Below, piece after piece: positions 54,761 to 64,000 of a stretch of 64,000 bases of DNA. How positions within the stretch are numbered: position 1 is the stretch's first letter; the number at the start of each line of letters is the position of its first letter. Source of the stretch: Mycobacterium aquaticum (lineage in GTDB: Bacteria > Actinomycetota > Actinomycetes > Mycobacteriales > Mycobacteriaceae); contig NZ_MVHF01000013.1 in the NCBI RefSeq assembly GCF_002086485.1, positions 62,001 through 126,000 on the forward strand. Reading direction: 5' to 3'. A model generated the notes under the pieces. The model did no database searches and had not been told where the DNA came from. It saw nothing but the letters and a program-made list of their open reading frames with translations. The translations under genes were made by a program, and so were the position numbers.

Positions 54761-55366
54761 ATGGACTGTCTGGATGTCACAGTCATCGATGCCGGAGAAC
54801 TGTCTGCGCGCAAGGCTTTCGGCCTGCTCAAGGCTGCGGTGGTGCCGCGGCCCATCGCCTGGACATCGACCATCAGCCCCGACGGCGTCGCCAACCTGGC
54901 GCCGTTCAGCTTCTTCACCGTGGTGTCGTCCCAGCCGCCGCTGGTACTGCTGAGCCTCGAATACCTGGCCACCGGCCGGCTCAAGGACAGTGCCGCCAAC
55001 ATCGAAGCCACGGGTGAGTTCGTGGTCAACATCGCGCCTGCGGCCATGGCGCCGGCCGTCGAACTGACCAGCGTGCAGGTCGACGCGTCGGTCGACGAAT
55101 TCGAGCTGGCAACGGTGACACCGGTGCCGTGTCGCCATGTCCGGCCGCCACGGCTCGCCGAATCACCCATCAGCCTGGAATGCCGACTGCACACCACGGT
55201 TCAGCCCGGCAGCGATCGGCTGGTGATCGGCGAGGTGCTTGCCTTCCATCTCGACCGTCGCGTGCTGGACCCGGACGGGCGGGTGGACATCGCCCGGCTC
55301 GACCCGCTCGCCCGCACCGCAGCACATTTCGCCCGTCTGCAGCCGCTCTTCCAGGAGGAGATGTGA
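54761..55366 (+). CDS. Flavin reductase-like (DIM6/NTAB) split-barrel protein
   Basis: 201-residue FMN-binding split-barrel protein. Typical segments are FGLLKAAVVPRPIAWTSTIS, ANLAPFSFFTVVSSQPPLV (FMN loop), ATGEFVVNIA and RLVIGEVLAFHL. The length fits the reductase partner family, which supplies reduced flavin to monooxygenases or acts directly on substrate. AAGGAG precedes ATG 54761. It overlaps the MFS gene (TGATG). No dedicated monooxygenase partner is visible in the operon, so it may work with the OYE or act alone. Confidence 0.85.
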   Translation: MDCLDVTVIDAGELSARKAFGLLKAAVVPRPIAWTSTISPDGVANLAPFSFFTVVSSQPPLVLLSLEYLATGRLKDSAANIEATGEFVVNIAPAAMAPAVELTSVQVDASVDEFELATVTPVPCRHVRPPRLAESPISLECRLHTTVQPGSDRLVIGEVLAFHLDRRVLDPDGRVDIARLDPLARTAAHFARLQPLFQEEM

Positions 55367-56712
55367 TGTCCCATGTCATCGACGACGGACCGTTGACCGC
55401 GTTTCACAAGCGGCTCACCGTGTTCTCTGCCGGCGGGCCGTTCCTCGACGGATTCGCGTTGACCATCATCGGTATCGCGTTGGTCTCCATGAAGAGCCAG
55501 TTGAGCCTCGACTCGGTCAGCGTGGGACTGGTGGGAGCCGCGGCGCTGATCGGAATCTTCGTGGGCGGCCTGGTTTTCGGCTATGTCACCGACCGTGTCG
55601 GCCGCAAGATCATGTACATCGCCGACCTGTCCATGTTGGTCGTGGTGTCCATCGCGTCGGCGTTCGTGACCGATGCGTGGCAATTGGTGCTGCTGCGGTT
55701 TCTGCTCGGCGTGGCCATCGGCGCGGACTATCCGATCGCCAGTTCGCTTCTGGCCGAGTTCATCCCGAGTCGCTACCGGGGCAGGCTGCTGGGTTCACTG
55801 TTCGTGGTGTGGGCGGCCGGCGCAGCCGCAGCGGCAGCCGTGGGTTGGGCGCTGTCGGCGCTGGGCCCCGACGCCTGGCGGTTCATGCTCGCCAGCCCGG
55901 CGGTGTTCGGCATCATCACCCTGCTGATGCGCGCCGGGACACCGGAATCGCCGCGGTGGCTGCTCAGCAAGGGCCGCGAGGCCGAGGCACTCGAAGTATG
56001 TCGGCAAGTGTGGGGCCCCCAGGCCGACACGTCGCTGATCCCGGCCGAACCGCCCGCCACGTCGTATTCGGAACTCTTTCGCGGCATCTATCTGCGCAGG
56101 GTCATCTTCGTCGGGGTGTTCTTCACCGCCCACGTGATCCCGTTGTTCGCGGTATACACCTTCGGGCCGGACATCCTCGCACAGATGGGCGTCGGCGAAC
56201 AGAACGTGTACGTGGCCGAGTTGGTGATCAGCGTGCTGTTCCTGGTGGGTGGCGTCCCGGGACTGCTGCTGGTCGACAAGATCGGGCGTAAACCGTTGCT
56301 GCTGTGGACTTTTGCCGTCATGAGCGCGGCGTTCGTCGTCATGGCCACCGACCCGCACGCCCCCGCCGTCGTCCTGTTCGCGTTGCTCGCCCTGTACGCG
56401 ATCACCTCCGGTGCCTGCAACTTCATCGAGATCATCTACCCGAATGAGCTGTTCCCCACCGCAGTACGGGCCAGCGCCACCGGTACCGTCGTCGCGATCA
56501 GCCGCATCGGTTCGGCCATCAGCACGTTCGTGTTGCCGCTCGTACTCACCGGCACCGGACTCGGCGGGGTCATGTGGCTGCTGGCCGTCGTCAACGTGAT
56601 CGGTCTGGTGGTCACCGTGGTTCTCGGTGAGGAGACGCGCGGCCGCGCGCTGTCCGACACCTCGGCCGCGGGCCGCTCCCGCGCGGAGGTGTCCGACGGC
56701 GTCGACGTGTGA
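55366..56712 (+). CDS. MFS transporter (sugar/aromatic acid-porter type)
   Basis: 448-residue major facilitator with 12 helices in two halves. Family motifs are visible: GYVTDRVGRKIMYIADL (loop 2-3, DRxGRR type), GVAIGADYPIASSLLAEFIPSRYRGRL (loop 4-5) and VDKIGRKPLLLWTF in the second half. The PESPRWLLSKGREAEA signature after helix 6 is typical of the sugar-porter/AAHS group. It starts by TGATG overlap with the flavin reductase stop (GTG 55363 is an alternative). It converges with relA. It probably imports the island's substrate alongside the NCS1 permease. Confidence 0.88.
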   Translation: MSHVIDDGPLTAFHKRLTVFSAGGPFLDGFALTIIGIALVSMKSQLSLDSVSVGLVGAAALIGIFVGGLVFGYVTDRVGRKIMYIADLSMLVVVSIASAFVTDAWQLVLLRFLLGVAIGADYPIASSLLAEFIPSRYRGRLLGSLFVVWAAGAAAAAAVGWALSALGPDAWRFMLASPAVFGIITLLMRAGTPESPRWLLSKGREAEALEVCRQVWGPQADTSLIPAEPPATSYSELFRGIYLRRVIFVGVFFTAHVIPLFAVYTFGPDILAQMGVGEQNVYVAELVISVLFLVGGVPGLLLVDKIGRKPLLLWTFAVMSAAFVVMATDPHAPAVVLFALLALYAITSGACNFIEIIYPNELFPTAVRASATGTVVAISRIGSAISTFVLPLVLTGTGLGGVMWLLAVVNVIGLVVTVVLGEETRGRALSDTSAAGRSRAEVSDGVDV

Positions 56713-56721
56713 CGGCCTCGA

Positions 56722-59061
56722 TCAGGCCGCGCTGGTGACCCGGTACACGTCGTAGACACCCTCGACATTGCGGACCACGCTGAGCAGATGCCCCAGGTGC
56801 TTCGGGTCACCCATCTCGAAGGTGAAGCGGCTGATGGCCACCCGGTCGTTGGAGGTGGTGACCGACGCCGACAGGATGTTGACCTTCTCGTCGGCCAGCA
56901 CCCGGGTCACATCGGAGAGCAGCCGGTGCCGGTCGAGCGCCTCCACCTGGATCGCCACCAGGAACACCGAGGACGGTGACGGCGCCCACTCCACGTCGAT
57001 GATGCGCTCCGACTGTTCTTGCAGCGACGCCGCATTCGTGCAGTCGGTGCGGTGCACGCTGACCCCGCCGCCGCGGGTGACAAAGCCCATGATGGTGTCA
57101 CCGGGGACCGGCGTGCAGCACTTGGCCAGCTTGGTGAGCACACCGGGTGCACCCGGCACGGCCACACCGGTGTCATCGGTGGTGCGCTGCCGGACCGGCA
57201 TGTTCGCCGGGGTGGACCGCTCGGCGAGCTCGTCCTCGGCCGCGTCGTCGCCACCGAACTGGGCCAGCATGCGCTGCACCACGTGGCGCGCCGAGACATG
57301 ACCCTCACCGACGGCGGTGTAGAGCGCCGATACGTCGGTGTAGCGCAGTTCGCGGGCCAGCGCACCCATGGTCTCGCCGGTCATCAAGCGCTGCAACGGA
57401 AGTCCACCGCGCCGGACTTCGCGCGCGATCGCGTCCTTGCCGGACTCCAGAGCTTCCTCGCGGCGCTCCTTGGCGAACCACTGCCGGATCTTGGCCTTGG
57501 CGCGGGGCGACACCACAAAGCTCTGCCAGTCGCGCGACGGCCCGGCGTTGGGTGCCTTCGAGGTGAAAACCTCGACCACTTCCCCATTTTCGAGCTTGCG
57601 TTCCAGCGCCACCAGCCTGCCGTTGACCCGTGCGCCGATACAGCGGTGCCCCACCTCGGTGTGCACGGCGTAGGCGAAGTCCACCGGGGTGGAACCGGCA
57701 GGCAGGGTGATCACGTCGCCCTTGGGGGTGAACACGAAGAGCTCCTGGGCCGCAAGGTCGTACCGCAGCGACTCCAGGAACTCGCCGGGATCCGCGGCCT
57801 CCCGCTGCCAGTCGAGAAGCTGACGCATCCAGGCCATGTCGTCGATCTCGGTCGAGGCGTGCGGATGCGGAACGCCGTTGCGGCCCTTGGCTTCCTTGTA
57901 CCGCCAGTGCGCGGCGATGCCGTACTCGGCGGTGCGGTGCATGTCGCGGGTGCGGATCTGCACCTCCAGCGGCTTGCCCTCCGGCCCGACGACGGTGGTG
58001 TGCAGCGATTGGTAGACGCCGTACCGCGGCTGGGCGATGTAGTCCTTGAAGCGCCCAGCCATCGGCTGCCACAGGGAGTGCACCACGCCGACCGCGGCGT
58101 AACAGTCCCGGATCTCGTCGCAGAGGATCCGCACCCCGACCAGGTCGTGGATGTCGTCGAAGTCACGGCCCTTGACGATCATCTTCTGGTAGATCGACCA
58201 GTAGTGCTTGGGCCTGCCCTCGACGACCGCGTTGATCTTCATGGCCGACAGCGCCACCCCGATCTCGGCGCGCACCTTGGCGAGATAGGTGTCGCGTGAC
58301 GGTGCCCGGTCGGCGACCAGACGCACGATCTCCTCGTACTTCTTGGGGTGCAGAATCGCGAACGACAGGTCTTCCAGTTCCCACTTGACCGTCGCCATCC
58401 CCAGCCGATGGGCAAGCGGGGCAATGACTTCCAGCGTCTCGCGGGCCTTGCGGGCCTGCTTCTCCGGCGGCAGGAAGCGCATGGTCCGCATGTTGTGCAG
58501 CCGGTCGGCGACCTTGATCACCAGCACGCGCGGGTCGCGGGCCATCGCGATGATCATCTTGCGGATGGTCTCGCCCTCGGCGGCCGAGCCCAGCACCACC
58601 TTGTCGAGCTTGGTGACACCGTCGACCAGGTGGCCGACCTCGCTGCCGAATTCGGTGGTCAGCGCCTCCAGCGTGTAACCGGTGTCCTCGACCGTGTCGT
58701 GCAGCAACGCGGCCACGAGCGTCGTGGTGTCCATCCCGAGTTCGGCCAGGATGTTGGCCACCGCCAGCGGATGGGTGATGTACGGATCGCCGGACTTGCG
58801 CATCTGGTCGGCATGCCGCTTGTCGGCTACGTCGTAGGCACGCTGCAGCAACTGCAGGTCGGCCTTCGGGTAGATCTCGCGGTGCACCGCCACCAGCGGC
58901 TCGAGCACCGGATTCACGGCACTGCGCTGCGCCGTCATCCGTCGGGCCAACCGAGCGCGCACGCGGCGCGACGCGCTGCTCTTGGCGACGTCGGCCGGGG
59001 TCGGCGCGGGCAGCGCGGGTGGAGACTGCACGGCTTGACCGGTACCGGGATCGTCGGCCAT
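56722..59061 (-). CDS. relA: Bifunctional (p)ppGpp synthetase/hydrolase
   Basis: 779-residue Rel enzyme of the stringent response that makes and degrades (p)ppGpp. The order is an HD hydrolase domain ([17 protein letters not shown] pair at about 121-122), a synthetase domain ([38 protein letters not shown]), TGS ([20 protein letters not shown]), the linker cysteine region ([20 protein letters not shown]) and a C-terminal ACT domain. An AGGAGG sits 8 nt before ATG 59061; the GTG at 59070 overlaps that Shine-Dalgarno and is less likely. apt lies just upstream, as in Rv2583c-Rv2584c. Confidence 0.97.
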   Translation of the reverse strand: MADDPGTGQAVQSPPALPAPTPADVAKSSASRRVRARLARRMTAQRSAVNPVLEPLVAVHREIYPKADLQLLQRAYDVADKRHADQMRKSGDPYITHPLAVANILAELGMDTTTLVAALLHDTVEDTGYTLEALTTEFGSEVGHLVDGVTKLDKVVLGSAAEGETIRKMIIAMARDPRVLVIKVADRLHNMRTMRFLPPEKQARKARETLEVIAPLAHRLGMATVKWELEDLSFAILHPKKYEEIVRLVADRAPSRDTYLAKVRAEIGVALSAMKINAVVEGRPKHYWSIYQKMIVKGRDFDDIHDLVGVRILCDEIRDCYAAVGVVHSLWQPMAGRFKDYIAQPRYGVYQSLHTTVVGPEGKPLEVQIRTRDMHRTAEYGIAAHWRYKEAKGRNGVPHPHASTEIDDMAWMRQLLDWQREAADPGEFLESLRYDLAAQELFVFTPKGDVITLPAGSTPVDFAYAVHTEVGHRCIGARVNGRLVALERKLENGEVVEVFTSKAPNAGPSRDWQSFVVSPRAKAKIRQWFAKERREEALESGKDAIAREVRRGGLPLQRLMTGETMGALARELRYTDVSALYTAVGEGHVSARHVVQRMLAQFGGDDAAEDELAERSTPANMPVRQRTTDDTGVAVPGAPGVLTKLAKCCTPVPGDTIMGFVTRGGGVSVHRTDCTNAASLQEQSERIIDVEWAPSPSSVFLVAIQVEALDRHRLLSDVTRVLADEKVNILSASVTTSNDRVAISRFTFEMGDPKHLGHLLSVVRNVEGVYDVYRVTSAA

Positions 59062-59118
59062 CGCCGTCACCTCCTGCTGTTCATCCCCACCTGTTCATCC
59101 AGAGTTCGAGGATATCTC

Positions 59119-59670
59119 TCAGACCGTGTGCAGGCTGCTAACCGGCAGGGGTGCCACCGCGCCGCGACCACGCAATTCGGTCAGCTCCAGCACCACCGCG
59201 GCCCCGGTGACCCGGGCGCCGCTCGCCGTGAGGAGTTTGACCGCGGCGCCCAGCGTCCCGCCGGTGGCCAGCACATCGTCGATGATGACAACGTCGCGCC
59301 CGGCGATATCAATCCCCTCGGCGGGGATCTCCAGGGTCGCCGTGCCGTATTCCAGCTGGTAGGTCGCGCTGTGCACCGGCGGCGGCAGCTTTCCGCCCTT
59401 GCGGACGGCGAGCACGCCGATGCCAAGACGGGTCGCGACGGCCGCGCCCAGCAGGAAGCCACGTGCGTCCAGGCCGGCCACCAGGTCCGCCCCGGCGGCG
59501 CTGGCCGCGAGAGCGTCGGTGACCGCGCAGAGCCCGTCAGCGTCGGCCAGCAGCGGCGTCAGGTCCTTGAACTGCACACCGGGTTCCGGGAAATCGGCGA
59601 CCTCACGGGTCAACGACGCCACCAGCCGGGAAATATCGGAAATCGGAGGCCTTTCGCGTTCGCCGGTCAC
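59119..59670 (-). CDS. apt: Adenine phosphoribosyltransferase
   Basis: 183-residue purine salvage enzyme turning adenine and PRPP into AMP. The PRPP-binding loop is [18 protein letters not shown] near residue 130. [20 protein letters not shown] and [20 protein letters not shown] match APRT. GTG 59670 is chosen because it overlaps the lipoprotein gene stop (GTGA) and begins just before the family's N-terminal helix ([20 protein letters not shown]). Part of the secD-secF-lipoprotein-apt-relA run. Confidence 0.95.
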   Translation of the reverse strand: MTGERERPPISDISRLVASLTREVADFPEPGVQFKDLTPLLADADGLCAVTDALAASAAGADLVAGLDARGFLLGAAVATRLGIGVLAVRKGGKLPPPVHSATYQLEYGTATLEIPAEGIDIAGRDVVIIDDVLATGGTLGAAVKLLTASGARVTGAAVVLELTELRGRGAVAPLPVSSLHTV

Positions 59671-61349
59671 TTCGACAACTTCCAACGGTCCATGTTCCAG
59701 CCGGCACCCCAGCGGGTCGGATTGCTGCTCACGGCGTACATCTTGGTCGATGTCAGCACCGTGCGCTGCTGCCGGTACAGCGGCAGCGTCGGCATGTCGC
59801 CCCACAGGATCGGTGCGCCCTCCCCGACCAGCCGCGTCAGCTCCTTCGGGTCGGTCGTCACGGCCAGCGCGTCGATGATCCCGTCGACGCGTTCGTTGTT
59901 GTAACCAGGCAGATTGTTGCCGTTGCCGCCGTGCAGCGCGTACGCGTCCATCGCCGACGACCCCGACGAGCCGCTGCCCGTCGCGCCGCCGGTGCTGGCC
60001 AGCAGCACGTCGAATTGGTTGCTGCGCAACGCCACCGGTCCGGCCGTTTCCGAACCGGTGTCCTGCACCGTGATGCCGGCCGGTGCGCACGCCTTGGCGA
60101 TGGCACCCACCGTGGCGGCCAGCCGGGCGTTGGGCGTCTGATACCCGATGCGCACGGTGAGCGGCTGGTTGTGGATCTCGGCGCGGGCGGCATCGGGGTT
60201 GGCCACGGTGAACTGTCCAGCGTCCGCGGCGCCCTCGGCAGTACCGAACGCATCGTCGGCGGCCGGACTGAGCCGTGAATTGGCGATCGGCATGACGGCA
60301 TTGCGGGCGATCACGTCACGCGGCGTGCACAGCGCGAGCGCCCGCCGGGCCGGGGTCGCCGCCAGCGGGCCTCCCGGCGCGAAGATCAACTGCTCGATGC
60401 CTGCCGACGGGGTGTCGTTGCTGACGTAGTCGTCGGGCAGGTTGAGCACGCCCGACGATCCGGTCGCGATGTCGACGACATCGAAGGAGCCCTTGTTGAC
60501 GCGCTCCTGGATGTCGGCACCCCGCGGCCACACCGTGACCTTGTTCGTGATGGGCTTGGCGCCCCACCACTTGTCGTTGGCCACCAGCGTCACGACACCG
60601 TCGTTCGACACCGAGTCGAGCCGGTACGGCCCCGACGACGGGAAGTGCTTGAGGTCCACGTCCGGTTTGAGGTCCCACGTGGTGTTCCAGGCCTGGGCGA
60701 TGCGGTCGACCGTGGGCGTGTCACCGGTCTGCAGTGCGGTGGTGACGCCACCCTCGACGAGGCCCAGTTCATCGGCGATGACGTGGGACGGCATCAGCGA
60801 GGTCGCGGTGAACAACTGCGCGTAGTCGACGAACGGCCGGTCCTGCGCGAACGCCACCCGGGCCTTCTTCTGCCCCGGCGCGCAGTCCACCGTCGAGATG
60901 TCGCGGTAGCCGGCCTGGCTGGCCGCATCGAAGCCCGCGAACCGGCCCGACTGCGCCGCCCACGCGAGCACCAGATCGTCACAGGTGATCGGCTTGCCGT
61001 CGGAGTACACCGCTTTGTCGTCGATGACGTAGTCGAGCACCAGCGGGGCGCGGCCCACCACCGAAACCGACCCGAAGTCGTGATCGGCGACGACCTGACC
61101 ATCCGGCCCGTGGTAGGAGAAACCGGTCAGCGTGCGGGCGAAGGCCTGCGGCCCGGCCGACGCCGCACCCGCGACGGTGTTCGTGTTGTAGGTGGGCAGG
61201 GTGCCGTCGACCGCATAGTCGATCGCGTCGGCCGAGCTCCCCCCACAGGCCGACACCCCGACGGCGGCCAGCAGTGTCACCACCGCCGCGCCCGCGAGTC
61301 GCGCGCCTCGCGTGCGCGGGACATGGCCGATGGCCCCCCACTGAGCCAT
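59667..61349 (-). CDS. Peptide ABC transporter substrate-binding lipoprotein (SBP family 5)
   Basis: 560-residue solute-binding lipoprotein of the DppA/OppA type. A hydrophobic N-terminal segment ends in a lipobox with the acylated Cys35 (VGVSACGG). The mature domain contains family 5 features such as [20 protein letters not shown] for the first lobe, [20 protein letters not shown] and a C-terminal [20 protein letters not shown]. No permease or ATPase genes lie beside it, so it may serve a transporter encoded elsewhere or have a different envelope role. It is the counterpart of Rv2585c and overlaps apt by 4 bp. Confidence 0.88.
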   Translation of the reverse strand: MAQWGAIGHVPRTRGARLAGAAVVTLLAAVGVSACGGSSADAIDYAVDGTLPTYNTNTVAGAASAGPQAFARTLTGFSYHGPDGQVVADHDFGSVSVVGRAPLVLDYVIDDKAVYSDGKPITCDDLVLAWAAQSGRFAGFDAASQAGYRDISTVDCAPGQKKARVAFAQDRPFVDYAQLFTATSLMPSHVIADELGLVEGGVTTALQTGDTPTVDRIAQAWNTTWDLKPDVDLKHFPSSGPYRLDSVSNDGVVTLVANDKWWGAKPITNKVTVWPRGADIQERVNKGSFDVVDIATGSSGVLNLPDDYVSNDTPSAGIEQLIFAPGGPLAATPARRALALCTPRDVIARNAVMPIANSRLSPAADDAFGTAEGAADAGQFTVANPDAARAEIHNQPLTVRIGYQTPNARLAATVGAIAKACAPAGITVQDTGSETAGPVALRSNQFDVLLASTGGATGSGSSGSSAMDAYALHGGNGNNLPGYNNERVDGIIDALAVTTDPKELTRLVGEGAPILWGDMPTLPLYRQQRTVLTSTKMYAVSSNPTRWGAGWNMDRWKLSK

Positions 61350-61354
61350 CCGGA

Positions 61355-62653
61355 TTACCGCCGGGTGTTCCGCTTGCCCGACGGGCGACCCGTTCTCGCC
61401 GTCGGTCGCGACGGCCGCGCTCCGGGCGCGGGTTTGGCGGGAGCCGTCGAGCTCGCCGACGCCGACACGGTCTCCTCCGCATCGTCGGCGTCGGCCGCGT
61501 CGTCAGCCTCGGTGTCCTCGGAAGCGGCCTTGGCGGCCGACTTCTTGTCGGCCTTCGCGGCCGCCGGGTTGCGACGGTTGAGCACCTTCTTGGTGTGCCG
61601 CTGCACCAGCTCGGTGCGCTCACGCAGCGACACCAGCAGCGGCGTGGCGAAGAAGATCGACGAGTAGGTACCGACGATCACGCCGACCAGCTGGACCAGG
61701 GCCAGGTCCATCAGGGTGCCGACGCCGAGCAACCAGACCGCCACCACGATCAGCGCCACGATCGGCAGCACCGAGATCAAGCTCGTGTTGATCGAGCGCA
61801 TGAACGTCTGGTTCACCGCGAGGTTGGCCTGCTCGGCGAATGTGCGTCGGGTGGTGTGTTCGAAGCCGTGGGTGTTCTCCTCGACCTTGTCGAACACGAT
61901 CACGGTGTCGTAGAGCGAGAAGCCCATGATCGTGAGCAGGCCGATGACGGTCGCCGGGGTCACCTCGAACCCGACCACCGAGTACACGCCTGCGGTGACG
62001 AGCAGGTCGAAGACCAGCGACGCCAGGGCGGACAGCGCCATGTACTTCTCGTAACGCCAGGTGATGTAGATGGTCGCCAGCACGAGGAACACGATCAGCG
62101 CGATGATCGCCTTCTGGGTGATCTGGCCACCCCAGGTCTCCGATACCGCCGAGTCGCTGATGACCTGCTTGCTGGGCTTGCCGTCGCTGCCCTTCGGGTG
62201 GAAGGCGTCGAACAGTGCGGTGCGCAGCTTCTCGGTGTCCTGGTTGGACAACGTCTCGGACCGGATCTGGACCGTGGCCGAAGAGCCGTTGCCCACCACG
62301 ACCACCGATTCCGGGTTGCGGCCCAGGGTCTTGTTGAAGACGTTCTCGACCTGCTGGGTGGTGATGGTGCCGGACTCACCGGCCGACGGCATCGAGACCT
62401 TTGTTCCGCCCTCGAAGTCGATGCCGAAGGTGAATCCGCGCAGCACGATGCTGACGATCGCGATGGCGACGATGACGCCGCTGATGATGTACCAGAACTT
62501 GCGCCGGCCGACGACCTCGAAGGCGCCGGTACCCGTGTAGAGCCGGACGAAGAATCCGTGCTTGGGCAGCGCCGCCGAGGACGCCTCGATGCTGGGTGCT
62601 TCGACGGCCGTCGTGGTGTCGTCGTCGGTGTCGGTTGAGTGCTTCGCAGCCAT
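61355..62653 (-). CDS. secF: Protein translocase subunit SecF
   Basis: 432-residue SecF, partner of SecD in proton-driven export through SecYEG. It has one N-terminal helix (WYIISGVIVAIAIVSIVLRG), the D/G motif GFTFGIDFEGGTKVSM, an extracytoplasmic domain, then five helices with GFSLYDTVIVFDKVEEN. The C-terminal cytoplasmic tail is long, acidic then Pro/Arg-rich, ending in KRNTRR, as in actinobacteria. ATG 62653 is used because the longer frame overlaps secD. secD ends 4 bp before it. Confidence 0.95.
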   Translation of the reverse strand: MAAKHSTDTDDDTTTAVEAPSIEASSAALPKHGFFVRLYTGTGAFEVVGRRKFWYIISGVIVAIAIVSIVLRGFTFGIDFEGGTKVSMPSAGESGTITTQQVENVFNKTLGRNPESVVVVGNGSSATVQIRSETLSNQDTEKLRTALFDAFHPKGSDGKPSKQVISDSAVSETWGGQITQKAIIALIVFLVLATIYITWRYEKYMALSALASLVFDLLVTAGVYSVVGFEVTPATVIGLLTIMGFSLYDTVIVFDKVEENTHGFEHTTRRTFAEQANLAVNQTFMRSINTSLISVLPIVALIVVAVWLLGVGTLMDLALVQLVGVIVGTYSSIFFATPLLVSLRERTELVQRHTKKVLNRRNPAAAKADKKSAAKAASEDTEADDAADADDAEETVSASASSTAPAKPAPGARPSRPTARTGRPSGKRNTRR

Positions 62654-62657
62654 GTCT

Positions 62658-64000
62658 CTATCCCCGTCCCGCTGTTGCGTGCGCGGCTTCTCGGCGTTCC
62701 CGGGCGATCTGCTGCACCGCACCGAGACCGTTGAGCGCCGGTTTGGCCATCGTCGGCGACTTCGACGCGAGGTACACCAGCGGCCAGGTCACCAGGAACA
62801 CCACCACGAGGTCGAGCAGCGTGGTCAACCCGAGGGTGAACGCGAATCCCTTCACCTGCCCGATAGCCAGCACATAGAGCACCAGCGCGGCCAGGAAGGT
62901 CACCGCGTTGCCGGACACGATCGTCTTTCTGGCCCTCGCCCAACCGCGGGGAACCGCAGACCGGAACGAACGGCCTTCGCGGATCTCGTCTTTGATGCGT
63001 TCGAAGAACACCACGAACGAGTCAGCGGTGGTCCCGATACCGATGATCAAACCGGCGATGCCTGCCAGGTCGAGCGTGTATCCGATGTATCTGCCGAGCA
63101 AGACCAGGATGGCGAAAACCATTGCGCCCGAAGCCACCAGCGACAGCGCCACCAGCAGTCCCAGCACTCGGTAGTAGAGCAGCGAGTACAACAGCACGGC
63201 CGCCAGGCCGATCGCACCCGCGATCAGACCGGCTCGCAGTGATGACAGACCCAGTGTGGCGGAAACGGTTTCGGCCTCAGACGATTCGAACGACAGCGGA
63301 AGTGATCCGTACTTCAGCACGTTGGCCAGCTCGCGCGCGGAATCAGCGGTGAACTTGCCGGTGATCTGGGTCCGGCCACCCGGGATAGCCTCTCGGATCT
63401 CCGGGGCGCTGACCACTCGGGAGTCGAGGGTGAAGGCCGTCTGGGTGCCCACGTTGGCAGCGGTGAAGTCGGCCCACGTCTTGGCGCCGCCGCTCTTGAA
63501 CTCCACGTCGACGACGTACTGGCCCTGCTGCTGATCCAGGCCTGAGGTGGCGTTCTGGATCTCCTCGCCGCTCATGATCGACTTGTTGAGCAGGTACACC
63601 GTGGACCCGTCCGTCGAGCACGTGACCAGCGGCAGGTTCGGATCGTCGTTGCCCGCGAGTACGTCTTCCTCACCGCAGCGGGTGGCCTGGAACTGCAGCG
63701 CCAGGATCTGCACCGACTGATTGGTGCTCTGCCGCAACTGCTTCTCGTCGGCGATGCGCTGCGCGAGGTCGGCCTTCGCGTCGCCGGGTGCCGGCGCAGG
63801 AGCGGGAGCCGGCGCAGGAGCGGGAGCCGGCGCCGGGGGTGCCGGAGCCGGTGCGGGTTCTCCGGGCGTCGGCGCCGGATCCCGCGGGTACGGCCGCGGT
63901 TGAGGTGCCGGCTGCTCACCTGAGCCCGGCGCGGCGGGCGCCTCACCGGGCTGCCCGGCGGGCGGCTCGCCTTGGGGCGCCTCACCGGGAAGCGCTCCCG
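62658..64000 (-). CDS. secD: Protein translocase subunit SecD, N-terminal part outside the window
   Basis: The visible ~447 codons of SecD run from an Ala/Pro-rich linker through the end of the extracytoplasmic head domain ([34 protein letters not shown]) into the transmembrane part ([20 protein letters not shown], a SecD hallmark helix) and a short C-terminal tail. The start lies beyond the window edge. The linker between head subregions is expanded by repeated Pro-Ala (APAPAP) and Pro-Gly-rich segments coded by short tandem repeats. Together with secF it opens the conserved secD-secF-apt-relA run. Confidence 0.93.
   Translation of the reverse strand, partial: GALPGEAPQGEPPAGQPGEAPAAPGSGEQPAPQPRPYPRDPAPTPGEPAPAPAPPAPAPAPAPAPAPAPAPGDAKADLAQRIADEKQLRQSTNQSVQILALQFQATRCGEEDVLAGNDDPNLPLVTCSTDGSTVYLLNKSIMSGEEIQNATSGLDQQQGQYVVDVEFKSGGAKTWADFTAANVGTQTAFTLDSRVVSAPEIREAIPGGRTQITGKFTADSARELANVLKYGSLPLSFESSEAETVSATLGLSSLRAGLIAGAIGLAAVLLYSLLYYRVLGLLVALSLVASGAMVFAILVLLGRYIGYTLDLAGIAGLIIGIGTTADSFVVFFERIKDEIREGRSFRSAVPRGWARARKTIVSGNAVTFLAALVLYVLAIGQVKGFAFTLGLTTLLDLVVVFLVTWPLVYLASKSPTMAKPALNGLGAVQQIARERREAAHATAGRG
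63793..63828. repeat. 18-bp tandem repeat in the secD linker
   Basis: Two identical 18-bp units, each GGCGCAGGAGCGGGAGCC on the plus strand, followed by a third degenerate copy. On the coding strand they read Ala-Pro repeats in the SecD linker. Such runs vary in length between strains. Confidence 0.8.

Overview
The window is high-GC actinobacterial chromosome, almost certainly a fast-growing Mycobacterium/Mycolicibacterium of the M. smegmatis type. The evidence is the gene order of the backbone, F420-type enzymes (a Ddn-like reductase and an LLM oxidoreductase), a mycofactocin-type SDR, an MmpS-like secreted protein and many GTG starts with 4-bp ATGA/GTGA overlaps. The backbone keeps the order I recall for M. 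tuberculosis Rv2572c-Rv2587c: aspS, a PanE-like gene, an SRPBCC gene, a zinc protease, a Rv2578c-type radical SAM gene, dhaA, hisS, an MBL hydrolase, ppiB, relA, apt, a peptide-binding lipoprotein, secF and secD. Between these conserved genes sit several catabolic islands, each with its own regulator. I see no tRNA, rRNA, CRISPR, insertion sequence or phage gene.

Layout: (1) 1-2537, a cut-off GAP-family membrane protein, a DUF389 protein, a YjbR/MmcQ protein and an HxlR regulator. (2) 2633-12942, a Baeyer-Villiger island: thiolase, Baeyer-Villiger monooxygenase, alpha/beta hydrolase, SDR, an AcoR-like GAF/AAA+/Fis regulator, an aldehyde dehydrogenase broken by one amber codon, iron-type alcohol dehydrogenase and hydroxyacyl-CoA dehydrogenase. 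Three 17-bp sites of one consensus lie at its two regulated promoter regions. (3) 12939-21277, backbone from a Ddn-like reductase and aspS to a zinc protease, a DUF885 protein and a DinB-like protein. (4) 21282-30567, a TetR-controlled flavin monooxygenase/SDR operon, then a thioesterase, an LLM oxidoreductase, an amidohydrolase, two acyl-CoA dehydrogenases and an SRPBCC gene with a stop at codon 15. (5) 30588-33190, a TetR-dhaA operon with two operator palindromes, and the radical SAM gene. (6) 33206-40259, a LacI-controlled operon of nitrilase, an internally duplicated membrane protein, amidase, class I fumarase and alpha/beta hydrolase. (7) 40447-48910, methyltransferase, secreted protein, an NCS1 permease with a Cys-rich tail, hisS, an MBL hydrolase, two tandem cyclophilins and a SecD paralog lacking the membrane-channel half. 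(8) 48891-56712, a PucR-linked nitrogen-type island: NCS1 permease, PucR, NodB-type deacetylase, OYE reductase, DUF1989 protein, flavin reductase and MFS carrier. (9) 56722-64000, relA-apt-lipoprotein-secF-secD, with secD cut by the window edge.

The strongest candidates for undescribed biology are the LacI-controlled amide/fumarase operon with its unfamiliar repeated membrane protein, the PucR island with a shared TGGATGT-type motif, the SecD head-only protein beside duplicated cyclophilins, and the cyclic-ketone-like pathway with its 17-bp operator. There is no gene-free stretch over 300 bp. The longest, 26130-26399, is described below.
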